Source of the DNA: Oscillospiraceae bacterium
GTDB taxonomy: Bacteria > Bacillota > Clostridia > Oscillospirales > CAG-272
Direction of reading: 5' to 3'
Assembly: GCA_015065385.1 (NCBI GenBank)
Contig: SVQK01000111.1
Span: forward strand, 1 to 40,789
Length of the DNA: 40,789 nucleotides
In this document: positions 31,328-38,886 of the stretch, piece by piece
Layout of the letters: each line of letters begins with the position of its first letter
Numbering within the stretch: position 1 is the stretch's first letter
Notes under the pieces: model-generated
The model's input: the letters and a program-made list of their open reading frames with translations, nothing else
Databases searched by the model: none
Told to the model about the DNA's origin: nothing
Translations under genes and position numbers: made by a program

Positions 31328-32383
31328 CTATCCGTCGTCACGCGGGCTGCCGAGCGCGTCCGTCACGCCTCTCGAGAGGCTGTCGATCGTGGCGATGACC
31401 CGGCGGTAGTCCATCCGCGTGGGGCCGATGATCCCGATCGCACCGACGGCCTTGCCGTTCTGGGTGACCGCCTTGAAAATCAGGGTGGAATTGTCCATGA
31501 CCTTCACGACGTTCTCGCGCCCGATGAAGACCTGCACCTGATCGTCCTTCCGCGCCTCGTCGGAGAGCACCTCGAGGAGGGCCTCCTTCTTCTCGAACAG
31601 GGCCAGCATCTCTCTCAGCCGGTCCATGTCGTAGTAATCCGGGAAGGCGAGGAGCTTGTTGATCCCCTCGAACCGGAGCTCGCCGCCGTCGAACACGGAG
31701 ATGGTCTCGCAGACCGCCTTCACCACGGGATTCACGAGGTAATCGTATTCGCCGAGGCAGCGTTCCATGTCCATCAAAATCGGCATGTTGATCTCGTCCG
31801 CCGTCAGGCCGGTCAGCTTCGCGTTGAGCGCGCCGGCAAGCAGCATGGCCGCGTCCGGGGGAATCGGGCTTCTCGAGCGAATGTACTTTGTCTTCACCAC
31901 GCCGCCGATGAGCATGATCAGGACGGCGGTGTATTCGTCCAGCCGCATGATTTCGAAGCGGTTGACGGTGATGCGCGCCTGCCTCGGCTTGACGGCCAGC
32001 GCGGTGTAATTGGTCAGCTTGGCCGCCAGAGCCGCCGCCGTCTGCATGATGGAGTCCAGCTCCGACCGCCTCTGCCTGAGCGCCGATTTCAGCTCGTCGA
32101 TTTCGCTCTGGGCCAGATTGTACCGGTCGATCAGCTGATCCACATAGAAGCGGTAGCCGGCTTCGGAAGGGATCCGTCCCGCCGAAGTGTGGGGCTGTTC
32201 GAGATATCCCATCTCTTCGAGCTCCGCCATTTCGTTCCGGATGGTAGCAGAGGAGCAGGCGATCTGCTTATTCTGTGTCAGGAATTTGCTCCCCACCGGC
32301 TCGCCGTTTGCGATATGCGCGTCCACGATCGCCTTCAGGATCAGCTTTTTCCGTTCGTTCAGCTTTTTTTCAGCGCCGCTCAC
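31328..32383 (-). CDS. hrcA: Heat-inducible transcription repressor HrcA
   Basis: Repressor of the class I heat-shock genes, about 351 residues, that binds CIRCE operators and needs GroEL to fold. The N-terminal winged helix has NERKKLILKAIVDAHIANGE, the region PVGSKFLTQNKQI and SSATIRNEMAELEEMGYLEQ; HTSAGRIPSEAGYRFYVD (about 65-82) is the signature. GAF-like and dimerisation parts follow, ending GIIGPTRMDYRRVIATID. GTG at 32383 is preferred as start because AAGGAGG lies eight bases before it; the GTG at 32392 touches that SD. First gene of the operon and autoregulated through the CIRCE upstream. Confidence 0.97.
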   Translation of the reverse strand: MSGAEKKLNERKKLILKAIVDAHIANGEPVGSKFLTQNKQIACSSATIRNEMAELEEMGYLEQPHTSAGRIPSEAGYRFYVDQLIDRYNLAQSEIDELKSALRQRRSELDSIMQTAAALAAKLTNYTALAVKPRQARITVNRFEIMRLDEYTAVLIMLIGGVVKTKYIRSRSPIPPDAAMLLAGALNAKLTGLTADEINMPILMDMERCLGEYDYLVNPVVKAVCETISVFDGGELRFEGINKLLAFPDYYDMDRLREMLALFEKKEALLEVLSDEARKDDQVQVFIGRENVVKVMDNSTLIFKAVTQNGKAVGAIGIIGPTRMDYRRVIATIDSLSRGVTDALGSPRDDG

Positions 32384-32420
32384 CGCATCCACCTCCTTCG
32401 CGGCATCCCTTCGGGTCGGA

Positions 32421-32447
32421 TTAGCACTTGAATAACCTGAGTGCTAA
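32421..32447 (-). promoter_or_regulatory. CIRCE operator (HrcA binding site)
   Basis: Inverted repeat TTAGCACTC, nine-base spacer, AAGTGCTAA on the minus strand; one base differs from the consensus TTAGCACTC-N9-GAGTGCTAA. It lies just downstream of the promoter and upstream of hrcA. Confidence 0.97.
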
Positions 32448-32458
32448 TCTGTGCCTAT

Positions 32459-32487
32459 ACTGTACCATTTTTGCCCTCCATAATCAA
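32459..32487 (-). promoter_or_regulatory. Promoter of the hrcA heat-shock operon
   Basis: TTGATT at 32482-32487, 17-base spacer, TACAGT at 32459-32464 on the minus strand, 11 bases before the CIRCE. Confidence 0.78.
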
Positions 32488-32539
32488 GAACAAATCGTTA
32501 TGTATTTGTTAATATTTTATGAATTCTGGGGCAATATGG

Positions 32540-32573
32540 AAAAAACAGCGGAATTTGATTAGCATTCCGCTGT
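32540..32573 (-). terminator. Rho-independent terminator after the secreted protein gene
   Basis: Perfect 10-bp stem ACAGCGGAAT / ATTCCGCTGT (32564-32573 with 32545-32554), nine-base loop, six-T tract on the minus strand (32540 to about 32545). Confidence 0.93.
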
Positions 32574-32619
32574 CCTGTTTGTTGATTCTTTCCGGTCCGC
32601 AGAATCCGTCCCCCGCCGG

Positions 32620-33519
32620 TCAGATCCGTCTGCGGCGATTCCGATGAGAAAGGCCGCAGCCAAGGATCACGGCGGCGCCGCCGGTCACTGCTGCGACCTG
32701 CTGGTAGGTCTGGGCGCGGGTCCGGTCTCCCGTTCTCGGGGAGGTTTCTCCGGAGGGCTGTCCGCCTCCTCCCCGGCCGCCGGAACCGGGCTTCGAAGGG
32801 GTCTTCGCTCCCGGCTCGTCGCGCACGGCGGAGGTGTCGTCACCGGTCTTCTTCTCGTAGCCGCATCCGTTGACTACCCAGACGTCCGAAATGGCTGCGC
32901 CGTCGTTCCGCACCGCGAATCCCATGGATCCCTGCGCGATCACCAGAACGTCCGTCCTCTCGAGCGTGCAGGATTTGTCCCCCGCCGTCAGCTTCATGCG
33001 GTGAACCGCGCCTTCCTCCACGGGGATCTCCACCGTCACAGTCTTTCCGCCGCGGATGGCCGCACTGACCGCCGGATCCGGATCCGGGAAGTCGTCCACG
33101 GTTCCGGTGGAGCGGATGACGAGCGAGGTGATGTTGGTGGGTTCCTCTCCGCGGCAGGTGAGCAGAAAGCCGAGGGAACCGTTTTCCATGCCGCTTTCGG
33201 TAAAGCGGAAGGTGAATTCGACGGTATAGGACGTCCCGCGGCTCACGGACGGCATGAGAACATACGCCCGCCCGCCGTCCATGCATCTGACCCGCATCGC
33301 GCCGTCCTTCACGGAGACGGTTGCTTTTTCGGAGGCGGAGGTCCCCTTCGTCCAGCCGCTCTTATCAAAATCGGAAAGATCCGCGAAGGACTGACGGTAG
33401 AGGATCTCCCCGGCGGCCATGTCCGCGCTCCACTCCGCCGCCTGCGTTCCGGGGGCAGAACAGACAAAAAGGGACGCCAAAAGAAGAAAGACGGTCAGAA
33501 GCCTTGCGATCCTTCTCAT
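32620..33519 (-). CDS. Secreted or membrane-tethered beta-sandwich-like protein
   Basis: Protein of 299 residues. Residues 1-27 form a signal peptide (RRIARLLTVFLLLASLFVCS, cut near TQAAEW). The body (about 30-215) has a FDKSGWTKGT, SLGFLLTCRG, GSMGFAVRNDG, ISDVWVVNG pattern that suggests a concanavalin-like beta sandwich as in proteins describing a measured difference from background; I cannot name the family. A Pro/Gly-rich linker (about 232-262; GSGGRGGGGQPSGE) leads to a weak hydrophobic helix and a basic end (RNRRRRI), so it may be an anchored surface protein. The ATG at 33519 was chosen since it begins the signal peptide; no strong SD is seen. Confidence 0.68.
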   Translation of the reverse strand: MRRIARLLTVFLLLASLFVCSAPGTQAAEWSADMAAGEILYRQSFADLSDFDKSGWTKGTSASEKATVSVKDGAMRVRCMDGGRAYVLMPSVSRGTSYTVEFTFRFTESGMENGSLGFLLTCRGEEPTNITSLVIRSTGTVDDFPDPDPAVSAAIRGGKTVTVEIPVEEGAVHRMKLTAGDKSCTLERTDVLVIAQGSMGFAVRNDGAAISDVWVVNGCGYEKKTGDDTSAVRDEPGAKTPSKPGSGGRGGGGQPSGETSPRTGDRTRAQTYQQVAAVTGGAAVILGCGLSHRNRRRRI

Positions 33520-33552
33520 ACGGCACCCCGGAGTCGTTTGAATTTCATATTT

Positions 33553-33581
33553 ATTATATTCACATTGCCGGTCCGCGTCAA
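33553..33581 (-). promoter_or_regulatory. Sigma-A promoter for the secreted protein gene
   Basis: TTGACG at 33576-33581, 17-base spacer, TATAAT at 33553-33558 on the minus strand. Confidence 0.87.
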
Positions 33582-33662
33582 TACTTGTGAACAAATTTCC
33601 GGCAAAAATTAACAAAATCCGCAAAGAAGTGACAACAGTCGCGTGAGACAGAGCAAAATCGC

Positions 33663-33695
33663 AAAAAAAGAACCTCCCGAAACTCGGAAAGTTCT
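33663..33695 (-). terminator. Terminator of the tRNA gene
   Basis: AGAACTTTCC pairs with GGGAGGTTCT (33686-33695 with 33669-33678, including G-U pairs), followed by a seven-T tract on the minus strand. Confidence 0.82.
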
Positions 33696-33706
33696 CTCTT
33701 TTCGCA

Positions 33707-33781
33707 CCCGCCCTGAGGGATTTGAACCCACGACCATCGGAATCGGAATCCGGTACTCTATCCGGGCTGAGCTAAGGGCGG
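33707..33781 (-). tRNA. tRNA-Arg, anticodon CCG
   Basis: A 75-base tRNA on the minus strand. Acceptor CCGCCCT/AGGGCGG is a perfect 7-bp stem; D-arm GCTC...GAGT, anticodon loop TTCCGAT with CCG, and T-loop TTCAAAT are in the right places. Two pairs are mismatched (C27-A43 and T50-T64). Discriminator G73; the CCA tail is not encoded (TGC follows). A strong promoter and terminator frame it, so it is probably functional. Confidence 0.85.
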
Positions 33782-33793
33782 TCAGCAGATTGT

Positions 33794-33822
33794 ATTATAG
33801 CACACGGCCCCGGGTTTGTAAA
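33794..33822 (-). promoter_or_regulatory. Sigma-A promoter for tRNA-Arg
   Basis: TTTACA at 33817-33822, 17-base spacer, TATAAT at 33794-33799 on the minus strand. Confidence 0.88.
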
Positions 33823-33869
33823 GAGGTTTGTGAAAATTTTCCCCGAAAAAATCCCCTCCCGATCCTCCC

Positions 33870-33898
33870 TTGCAAAACGGAGGAAGCTGTGATACAAT
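33870..33898 (+). promoter_or_regulatory. Sigma-A promoter for the exonuclease gene
   Basis: TTGCAA at 33870-33875, 17-base spacer, TACAAT at 33893-33898. Confidence 0.83.
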
Positions 33899-33929
33899 GA
33901 TCGAAAAAACAAGCCGGAGGTCGCGTCGG

Positions 33930-34793
33930 ATGAACACGCTTCTCCTTGTGGACGGCCACAATCTGCTCTTTCGGATGTTCTACGGCATGCCGGATCACTT
34001 CCGCACGCGCGAGGGCATCCGGTACAATGCGGTTTACGGATTTCTCAACGCGATGGCGGCGGCGATGTACGAGCTGAGTCCCACCCACGCGCTGGTGCTG
34101 TTCGACACGGAGGACTGCGGGGAACGGCGCGCGCTCGACGCGGAATACAAGGCCAACCGCCCCGACTGGTCGGAAGCCGCCGAAGACGAGCTCCCCTTCT
34201 CCCAGATTCCCGCAATCTGCCTCGCGCTCGACGAATGCGGAATCCCCCACGCGGAGGCACGGGGCTGCGAGGCGGACGATCTCATCGCCTCCTACGCGCT
34301 GTCCGCCGGGGAGGGGTGGCATGCCATGATCCTCTCGACCGACCGGGATTACTGGCAGCTCGTGGGGGAGAGAATCTCTGTGGTCCGGTATCTGAACGGG
34401 GGATGCGAGCTCGTCACGCCGGACGCGGTGATGCGGAAATACGGCGTGCGGCCCGATCAGTTCGCCGACTGGAAATGCCTCGTGGGGGATTCCTCGGACA
34501 ACATTCCGGGCGTCCCCGGAGTCGGACCGAAAACCGCCGCCGCCCTGCTCTCCGCCTTCGGAACGCTGGACGAGCTTCTCTGCCGGCTGGACGAGGTGGA
34601 AAAGCCGCGGATCCGCTCAGCGCTCGGGGAAAGCCGGGAGAGGATGGAGCTCAACCGGAAGCTCATCCTGCTCGGACCGGGCACGCCCCTGCCCAAACCC
34701 TTTGAAGAGCTGCTCTGCGCGCCGCTCTTTCCCCGGAATCTTCTGACGCTGGCCCGGACCTGCGCCGAAGCCTGCGGATCAGATTCAGGTTGA
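33930..34793 (+). CDS. 5'-3' exonuclease / flap endonuclease (stand-alone PolA N-domain type)
   Basis: Structure-specific 5' nuclease of 287 residues that cuts RNA primers and flaps, related to the N-terminal domain of DNA polymerase I but not fused to a polymerase. LLLVDGHNLLFRMFYG (about 4-19) holds the first metal-binding Asp; LVLFDTEDC (about 57-65), GCEADDLIASYA (about 113-124), LSTDRDYWQLV (about 134-144) and GDSSDNIPGVPGVGPKTAA (about 188-206) carry the remaining acidic residues and the helix-hairpin-helix. The ATG at 33930 has CCGGAGG as SD and starts the domain exactly. A second copy of the activity is usual beside PolA; the rest of the gap to 35059 holds only a promoter. Confidence 0.92.
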   Translation: MNTLLLVDGHNLLFRMFYGMPDHFRTREGIRYNAVYGFLNAMAAAMYELSPTHALVLFDTEDCGERRALDAEYKANRPDWSEAAEDELPFSQIPAICLALDECGIPHAEARGCEADDLIASYALSAGEGWHAMILSTDRDYWQLVGERISVVRYLNGGCELVTPDAVMRKYGVRPDQFADWKCLVGDSSDNIPGVPGVGPKTAAALLSAFGTLDELLCRLDEVEKPRIRSALGESRERMELNRKLILLGPGTPLPKPFEELLCAPLFPRNLLTLARTCAEACGSDSG

Positions 34794-34925
34794 TTTTTCA
34801 CAATACATATGATGAGTATCCGCCAAAAACGACAGTTTTAACGCATACAGTCGTATTTTCCGCGGATTTCTTCATGTTTATTCATTTTTCCAAAGCGATT
34901 TTCCGTACCGTTTTTCTTTTTTTCA

Positions 34926-34954
34926 TTGACTTTAGTATCACGGAATGGTATAAT
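34926..34954 (+). promoter_or_regulatory. Sigma-A promoter for the large surface protein
   Basis: TTGACT at 34926-34931, 17-base spacer, TATAAT at 34949-34954. The leader to the start codon is about 100 bases, AT-rich, with a GGTTTTCCCCCGTT-type weak hairpin near 35010-35035; nothing else is recognised. Confidence 0.85.
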
Positions 34955-35058
34955 GAGCACAGACAGTTCAACCGGCGAGAGACCCGTTCTCATCCGGATT
35001 CTGTCCAAACACAAAACGGCGGTTTTCCCCCGTTACCATTTCTTATGGAGGTATCATC

Positions 35059-37068
35059 ATGAAGAAACTCCTCTCCGTTCTTCTCTCCGTTCTCATGATC
35101 TCCGCTCTGTCGCTGACAGCCGGCGCGGTGCTTCTGACATGGGAAGACGCGGACGAAACCTACTGGTCTCCGGACTATACGTTCAACCTTGACAAGGGCG
35201 ACACGTCCGAGTACCTTGTCGTGCTGGAAGACGGCACCATGAGCGGAAGCAACGGCACCGGCAGCTGGTACGAAATGCCCAATCTGGAAGGCGATATCCC
35301 CGCCAACCTGATCACCAACCTCAATCCCGGCTGGTACGAGGCCGCGTTCTACGATCTCGGCGCGGACTGCACGGGAGCGGACGGTCAGATCGCCCTCATT
35401 GCCCGCGGTTCGTCCACCTTCACCGAAAAGACCCGCGCCGCTCAGGTAGCGGGAGCCGTCGGCGCGATCGTGATGAACAACGGCAAGGATGAAACCATCG
35501 ACGACGTGGACTACGTCATCGAAGGCGGGACCGGCACGTTCGGCATGGGCATGACCGAAGAGACTCTGCCCTGCTGCACCGTTTCCACCGACATCGGCAT
35601 CCGCATGCTCTCCCTGATCTACGGCATCAAGATGGCGGACGCCTACGACGCTCTTCTCGAAGCGCAGACCGGCGCGTCCACGACCGGCCTCGAGAGCGGC
35701 AAGCCCGTGACCCACGTCTTCATCGGCACGATGGCCGACTATGAAGCGATCGGCCCTTACGACGAATCCAAGCTCGTGAAGAAGGAGAACGCGCTGAAGC
35801 CTGACGCGATCCTCCCGGGCGCCGTCGAGCTGCCCCCTCCGCCGGAATTTGACGCCGCGGCACAGGAAATCCCCGCGGGCGACGCGCTCAAGAACGACGG
35901 CAAGTCCTATGACGACGCGTCCTCCGCTGCGAAGGCTCTCGGGACCAACCCGATCACGAGCTACACCTACGTCAACGGAACGGCCGGAAACGGCGGCGAG
36001 GGCGCGATGAATCTCTGGGACGGCGACACCGCCACCAAGTTCTGCACCTCGACCTTCCCGGCCATCTCGGTCGCCAAGACCTCCGCTCCGATCTCCGTGA
36101 ACGGCATCATCATGGCGACGGCGAACGACAACGCCTCCTACAACGGCAGAAACCCGAACGAATGGGCGATCTTCGGCTCCAATGACGGCGCAAGCTGGAC
36201 CGTCATCGCGCAGGGCGACGATTCCTTCTTCGACGAAACCAACTTCACCTACTACGCCGCCTCCATCAATCCCACCGAGCCATACCAGTACTTCCAGTTC
36301 CAGGCAACCGGCACCGACTCCGGCACCTTCCAGGTCTCCGAGCTGGTCCTCTGCACCGACACCGTTCCCGCCCTCGCCACCTCCGACACCGAGCTTCTCA
36401 ACCACTCCTTCGACACCATTTTCGTGGACTATGAGATGATGGTGGACGGAAACGCGGGCGACTGGCTGGCCGCGAACCCGGTGGAAGGTCCCATCGAGGC
36501 GTTTGAGTTCCGCGGCTGGACGTACATTGCCTCCGCGATCAACGGCTTTGCCTACACGATCGACGGCGGCGAGGCTGTGAAGTCCGCAGACTTCATTCAG
36601 GACAGACCCGACGTCAAGGCGGCGATCGCGGAGGATGCGAACGGCTTCGACATCCAGATCGACGTCTCCGGTCTTGCCCCCGGCGACCACCTTATCAAGA
36701 TCTACGCGGTAGACGCGAACGACGGTCTTGTGGACACCACGATTGAAATCCCCTTCACCATGGAAGCCGCTCCCGAACCGGAACCTGCTCCCGAGCCGGA
36801 ACCGGAACCCGCTCCCGCACCTGAGCCGGAGCCCGAACCCGAACCGGAGACTCCCACCGTTGAGGAAGTGGCCGAGAACGCCGCTGAAAATGTGACCGAA
36901 GCTGTGGAAAACGCAGCTGAGGCTGTTTCCAGCGCTGCCGAAAACGCGGTCGAGGCTGTCGGCAGCACCGTGGACTCCGCGAAATCCGGATGCGGCTCCT
37001 TCATCGGCGGCGGACTGATCGTCCTCGTCTCCGTGCTCGGCTCCGCCTGGATCGCCAAGAGAAAGTAA
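35059..37068 (+). CDS. Large cell-surface protein: PA-like domain, discoidin-like domain, membrane anchor
   Basis: Protein of 669 residues, with SD TGGAGG. Residues 1-23 are a signal peptide (KKLLSVLLSVLMISALSLT). About 75-195 resembles a protease-associated (PA) domain (GQIALIARGSSTFTEKTRAA, GAIVMNN). About 285-435 resembles an F5/8 type C (discoidin) carbohydrate-binding domain (AMNLWDGDTATKFCT, EWAIFGSNDGASW, FQVSELVLCTDT). About 465-570 is a beta-rich module of unknown type (GWTYIASAINGFAYTIDGG). Then follow a Pro-Glu repeat (about 572-597), an Ala/Glu-rich helical stretch (about 600-640) and one membrane helix (about 648-666) with KRK at the end. No catalytic domain is recognised. Confidence 0.82.
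   Translation: MKKLLSVLLSVLMISALSLTAGAVLLTWEDADETYWSPDYTFNLDKGDTSEYLVVLEDGTMSGSNGTGSWYEMPNLEGDIPANLITNLNPGWYEAAFYDLGADCTGADGQIALIARGSSTFTEKTRAAQVAGAVGAIVMNNGKDETIDDVDYVIEGGTGTFGMGMTEETLPCCTVSTDIGIRMLSLIYGIKMADAYDALLEAQTGASTTGLESGKPVTHVFIGTMADYEAIGPYDESKLVKKENALKPDAILPGAVELPPPPEFDAAAQEIPAGDALKNDGKSYDDASSAAKALGTNPITSYTYVNGTAGNGGEGAMNLWDGDTATKFCTSTFPAISVAKTSAPISVNGIIMATANDNASYNGRNPNEWAIFGSNDGASWTVIAQGDDSFFDETNFTYYAASINPTEPYQYFQFQATGTDSGTFQVSELVLCTDTVPALATSDTELLNHSFDTIFVDYEMMVDGNAGDWLAANPVEGPIEAFEFRGWTYIASAINGFAYTIDGGEAVKSADFIQDRPDVKAAIAEDANGFDIQIDVSGLAPGDHLIKIYAVDANDGLVDTTIEIPFTMEAAPEPEPAPEPEPEPAPAPEPEPEPEPETPTVEEVAENAAENVTEAVENAAEAVSSAAENAVEAVGSTVDSAKSGCGSFIGGGLIVLVSVLGSAWIAKRK
36774..36850 (+). 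repeat. Pro-Glu (PEPEPAPEPEPE) codon repeat in the surface-protein stalk
   Basis: Imperfect six-base units (CCG/CCC GAA/GAG) encode a stiff Pro-Glu stalk of about 26 residues between the outer domains and the membrane part. Confidence 0.9.
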
Positions 37069-37105
37069 TCCATCATCCGGCCCGACCGGATACGAATCCC
37101 GAATC

Positions 37106-37142
37106 AGACTCCCCTGCCAAAAGACCGGCGGGGGAGTCTTTG
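37106..37142 (+). terminator. Rho-independent terminator after the surface protein
   Basis: AGACTCCCC (37106-37114) pairs with GGGGGAGTCT (37130-37139), followed by a short T tract. Confidence 0.82.
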
Positions 37143-37225
37143 ACTTCGCGCTTCTCCCTCGGGCAGAACGTGCGGCATCCCCGGGCGCATGATCCGTCGG
37201 GATCCGCGAAATTTCCCGCGAAACC

Positions 37226-37254
37226 TTGCAATCGGGGAGAAAATCATGTATAAT
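37226..37254 (+). promoter_or_regulatory. Sigma-A promoter for the DUF308-like/MBL pair
   Basis: TTGCAA at 37226-37231, 17-base spacer, TGTATAAT with TATAAT at 37249-37254. Confidence 0.85.
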
Positions 37255-37286
37255 GATAAAAACGATCCGGATTCTGGAGGGTTCCC

Positions 37287-37880
37287 ATGAAGTCCCTGAG
37301 ACAAAACATTTCCCTCGCGCTTCTGATACTCTTTGAGATTGCGGCGGGCGTGCTCCTGCTCCTCGAGCCCGAAAAAGTGGCCCGCGTGATCCTCTTCCTC
37401 TTCGGCATCGTCATGATCGTGATCGGCGGCATGAATCTCATCCGGTTCTACAAGGAAAAGCCGGAGGGGCTGACCGGCTTCATCACCTGCATGGTGGGCG
37501 TCGCGGCCCTGCTCATGGGCGTGTTCAGCGTCATTCCCGCCACGATGGACATGATGATGGAATACCGGACCATCTTCTATGCCCTGATCTTCTTCGTGGC
37601 CGGTCTGTACGAGGCGCAGATGTATTTCACCGCCCGCAAGAACGGCGTCCCCGTCTCCGTCATGCTGCTCCTCTCCGCCGTGCTCGCCATCGTGTTCGGC
37701 GTGCTGGTGGCCGTCAACCACAACGGCGGTCTGATCTCCTTTCTCGACAAGGATCAGCTCCCCGCCGTCTTCATGTTCTGTCAGGCGCTGACGGACCTGA
37801 TCGCCCTGATTCTCGCCGTCCGTCAGAACAAAGAAGGAGGAAAGAAGAATGAACCCCGTGATATCGAACCTTCGGCCTGA
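37287..37880 (+). CDS. DUF308 (HdeD-like) membrane protein
   Basis: Protein of 197 residues with six closely spaced hydrophobic helices (about 8-28, 33-53, 64-84, 92-110, 122-142, 156-180) and short loops, matching the DUF308/HdeD group. Function is unknown; HdeD of Escherichia coli is linked to acid tolerance, but that cannot be carried over. The stretch FYKEKPEGLTGFITCMVG and KEGGKKNE give charged loops. SD GGAGGG precedes the ATG. It overlaps the next gene by 32 bases, so the two are translationally coupled. Confidence 0.8.
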   Translation: MKSLRQNISLALLILFEIAAGVLLLLEPEKVARVILFLFGIVMIVIGGMNLIRFYKEKPEGLTGFITCMVGVAALLMGVFSVIPATMDMMMEYRTIFYALIFFVAGLYEAQMYFTARKNGVPVSVMLLLSAVLAIVFGVLVAVNHNGGLISFLDKDQLPAVFMFCQALTDLIALILAVRQNKEGGKKNEPRDIEPSA

Positions 37881-38538
37881 CACCTTCCGCATCGACGACG
37901 GCGGCGTCCGCTTCTTCCTGCTCTGCGGGACGGAACGCGCCCTTCTCGCGGACAGCGGCATGACCGTGAAAAACGCGCGGGAGATCGCGGAGGGACTCAC
38001 CTCCCTGCCCGTCTCCCTGCTGAACACCCACGCCGACCAGGATCACACCGGCTCAAACGATGAATTTGACGAAGTGATGATGCACCCGGACGAAGAGCCT
38101 CTGTACCGGAAGAACGGATACGAAAACCGCGTCGTGCCGGTCCGGGGCGGCGACATGATCGATCTGGGAGAGCGGCTCCTTGAGGTGGTGGATCTTCCCG
38201 GACACACCCCCGGCAGCATCGGGCTCCTTGACCGGAAGATGCGCGTTCTCATCAGCGGAGACCCGATCCAGCAGAACGGGAATGTTTTCATGTTCGGCTC
38301 TCACCGGGATCTGCGGCTCTATATCGAAAGCCTCAAAAACCTCCTGCCCCGGCTCGGGGAAATCGACGAGATCTGGCCGTCCCATGCCGATCTGCCTGTC
38401 TCCCCCGCCGTCGTCCCCCGGCTGATCGAGGGCGCGGAAAAGATCCTGCGGGGCGAGCTCACCGGAGACCACGTCGAGATGCACGGACGGTCGATTCACC
38501 GCGTCGATCTCGGCGTCACGGGCATGCTGGTGGAATGA
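37849..38538 (+). CDS. Metallo-beta-lactamase-fold hydrolase
   Basis: Protein of 229 residues of the MBL-fold hydrolase superfamily, cytoplasmic. The zinc motif appears as LNTHADQDHTGSN (about 58-70), i.e. HxDxDH rather than the usual HxHxDH; VVDLPGHTPGSIGLLD (about 112-127) and LISGDPIQQNGNVF (about 133-146) carry further metal ligands (Asp, and likely His in SHADLP at about 182-187). The Asp-for-His variant is common in some MBL clades and should still hold metal. Substrate unknown. SD AAGGAGG precedes its ATG inside the end of the DUF308-like gene. A bidirectional terminator follows. Confidence 0.87.
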   Translation: MNPVISNLRPDTFRIDDGGVRFFLLCGTERALLADSGMTVKNAREIAEGLTSLPVSLLNTHADQDHTGSNDEFDEVMMHPDEEPLYRKNGYENRVVPVRGGDMIDLGERLLEVVDLPGHTPGSIGLLDRKMRVLISGDPIQQNGNVFMFGSHRDLRLYIESLKNLLPRLGEIDEIWPSHADLPVSPAVVPRLIEGAEKILRGELTGDHVEMHGRSIHRVDLGVTGMLVE

Positions 38539-38546
38539 ACCCAAAC

Positions 38547-38584
38547 AAAAAGAACAGGATTCGTTATTTCGGTCCTGTTCTTTT
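38547..38584. terminator. Bidirectional terminator between convergent genes
   Basis: AAAAGAACAGGA (38547-38558) pairs with TCCTGTTCTTTT (38573-38584) around a 14-base loop; the A and T flanks serve both strands. Confidence 0.9.
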
Positions 38585-38608
38585 CCATTCCGCTGTTTGT
38601 CCGGGGAT

Positions 38609-38734
38609 TCAGTCTCTCCGGTCCAGTCTTTCCCGTCTGCGGTCTTCTTCTCCCGCGATGGCGAAGAGACACATGAAGAAGACGCCGAGCATCCCTCCGA
38701 TGAACAGCCCTCCGATAAACGACAGCCAGTGCAT
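38609..38734 (-). CDS. Small membrane protein (DUF3789-like)
   Basis: A 41-residue protein with one helix (HWLSFIGGLFIGGMLGVFFMCL, glycine-zipper pattern) followed by a charged tail (AGEEDRRRERLDRRD). It matches the tiny membrane-protein family I know as DUF3789 in Firmicutes, whose function is not known. The start ATG at 38734 is well supported by AAGGAGGG as SD (about 38743-38750). The reading frame is open well upstream, but those codons have no start with a ribosome site and would overlap the next gene. It shares a direction with that gene but lies 152 bases from it, and that gap holds nothing I recognise. Confidence 0.7.
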   Translation of the reverse strand: MHWLSFIGGLFIGGMLGVFFMCLFAIAGEEDRRRERLDRRD

Positions 38735-38886
38735 GATAGTCGCCCTCCTTCCGATCCGAACGGATCCGGAAAAGAGTATGCCCAAACGAGCGGGAATCAT
38801 GCGTTCGGAATCAAAAAAAGCCGCGCGGATGAGGTCGAATCGGTTCTTGTCCGAAACGCCCTGTCCTGCGGCGATTGAAGTTTCGT

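Noticed and set aside
34990-36690. 566-codon minus-strand frame
   Set aside because: Antisense of the surface-protein gene; low-complexity Val/Gly/Arg translation without motifs.
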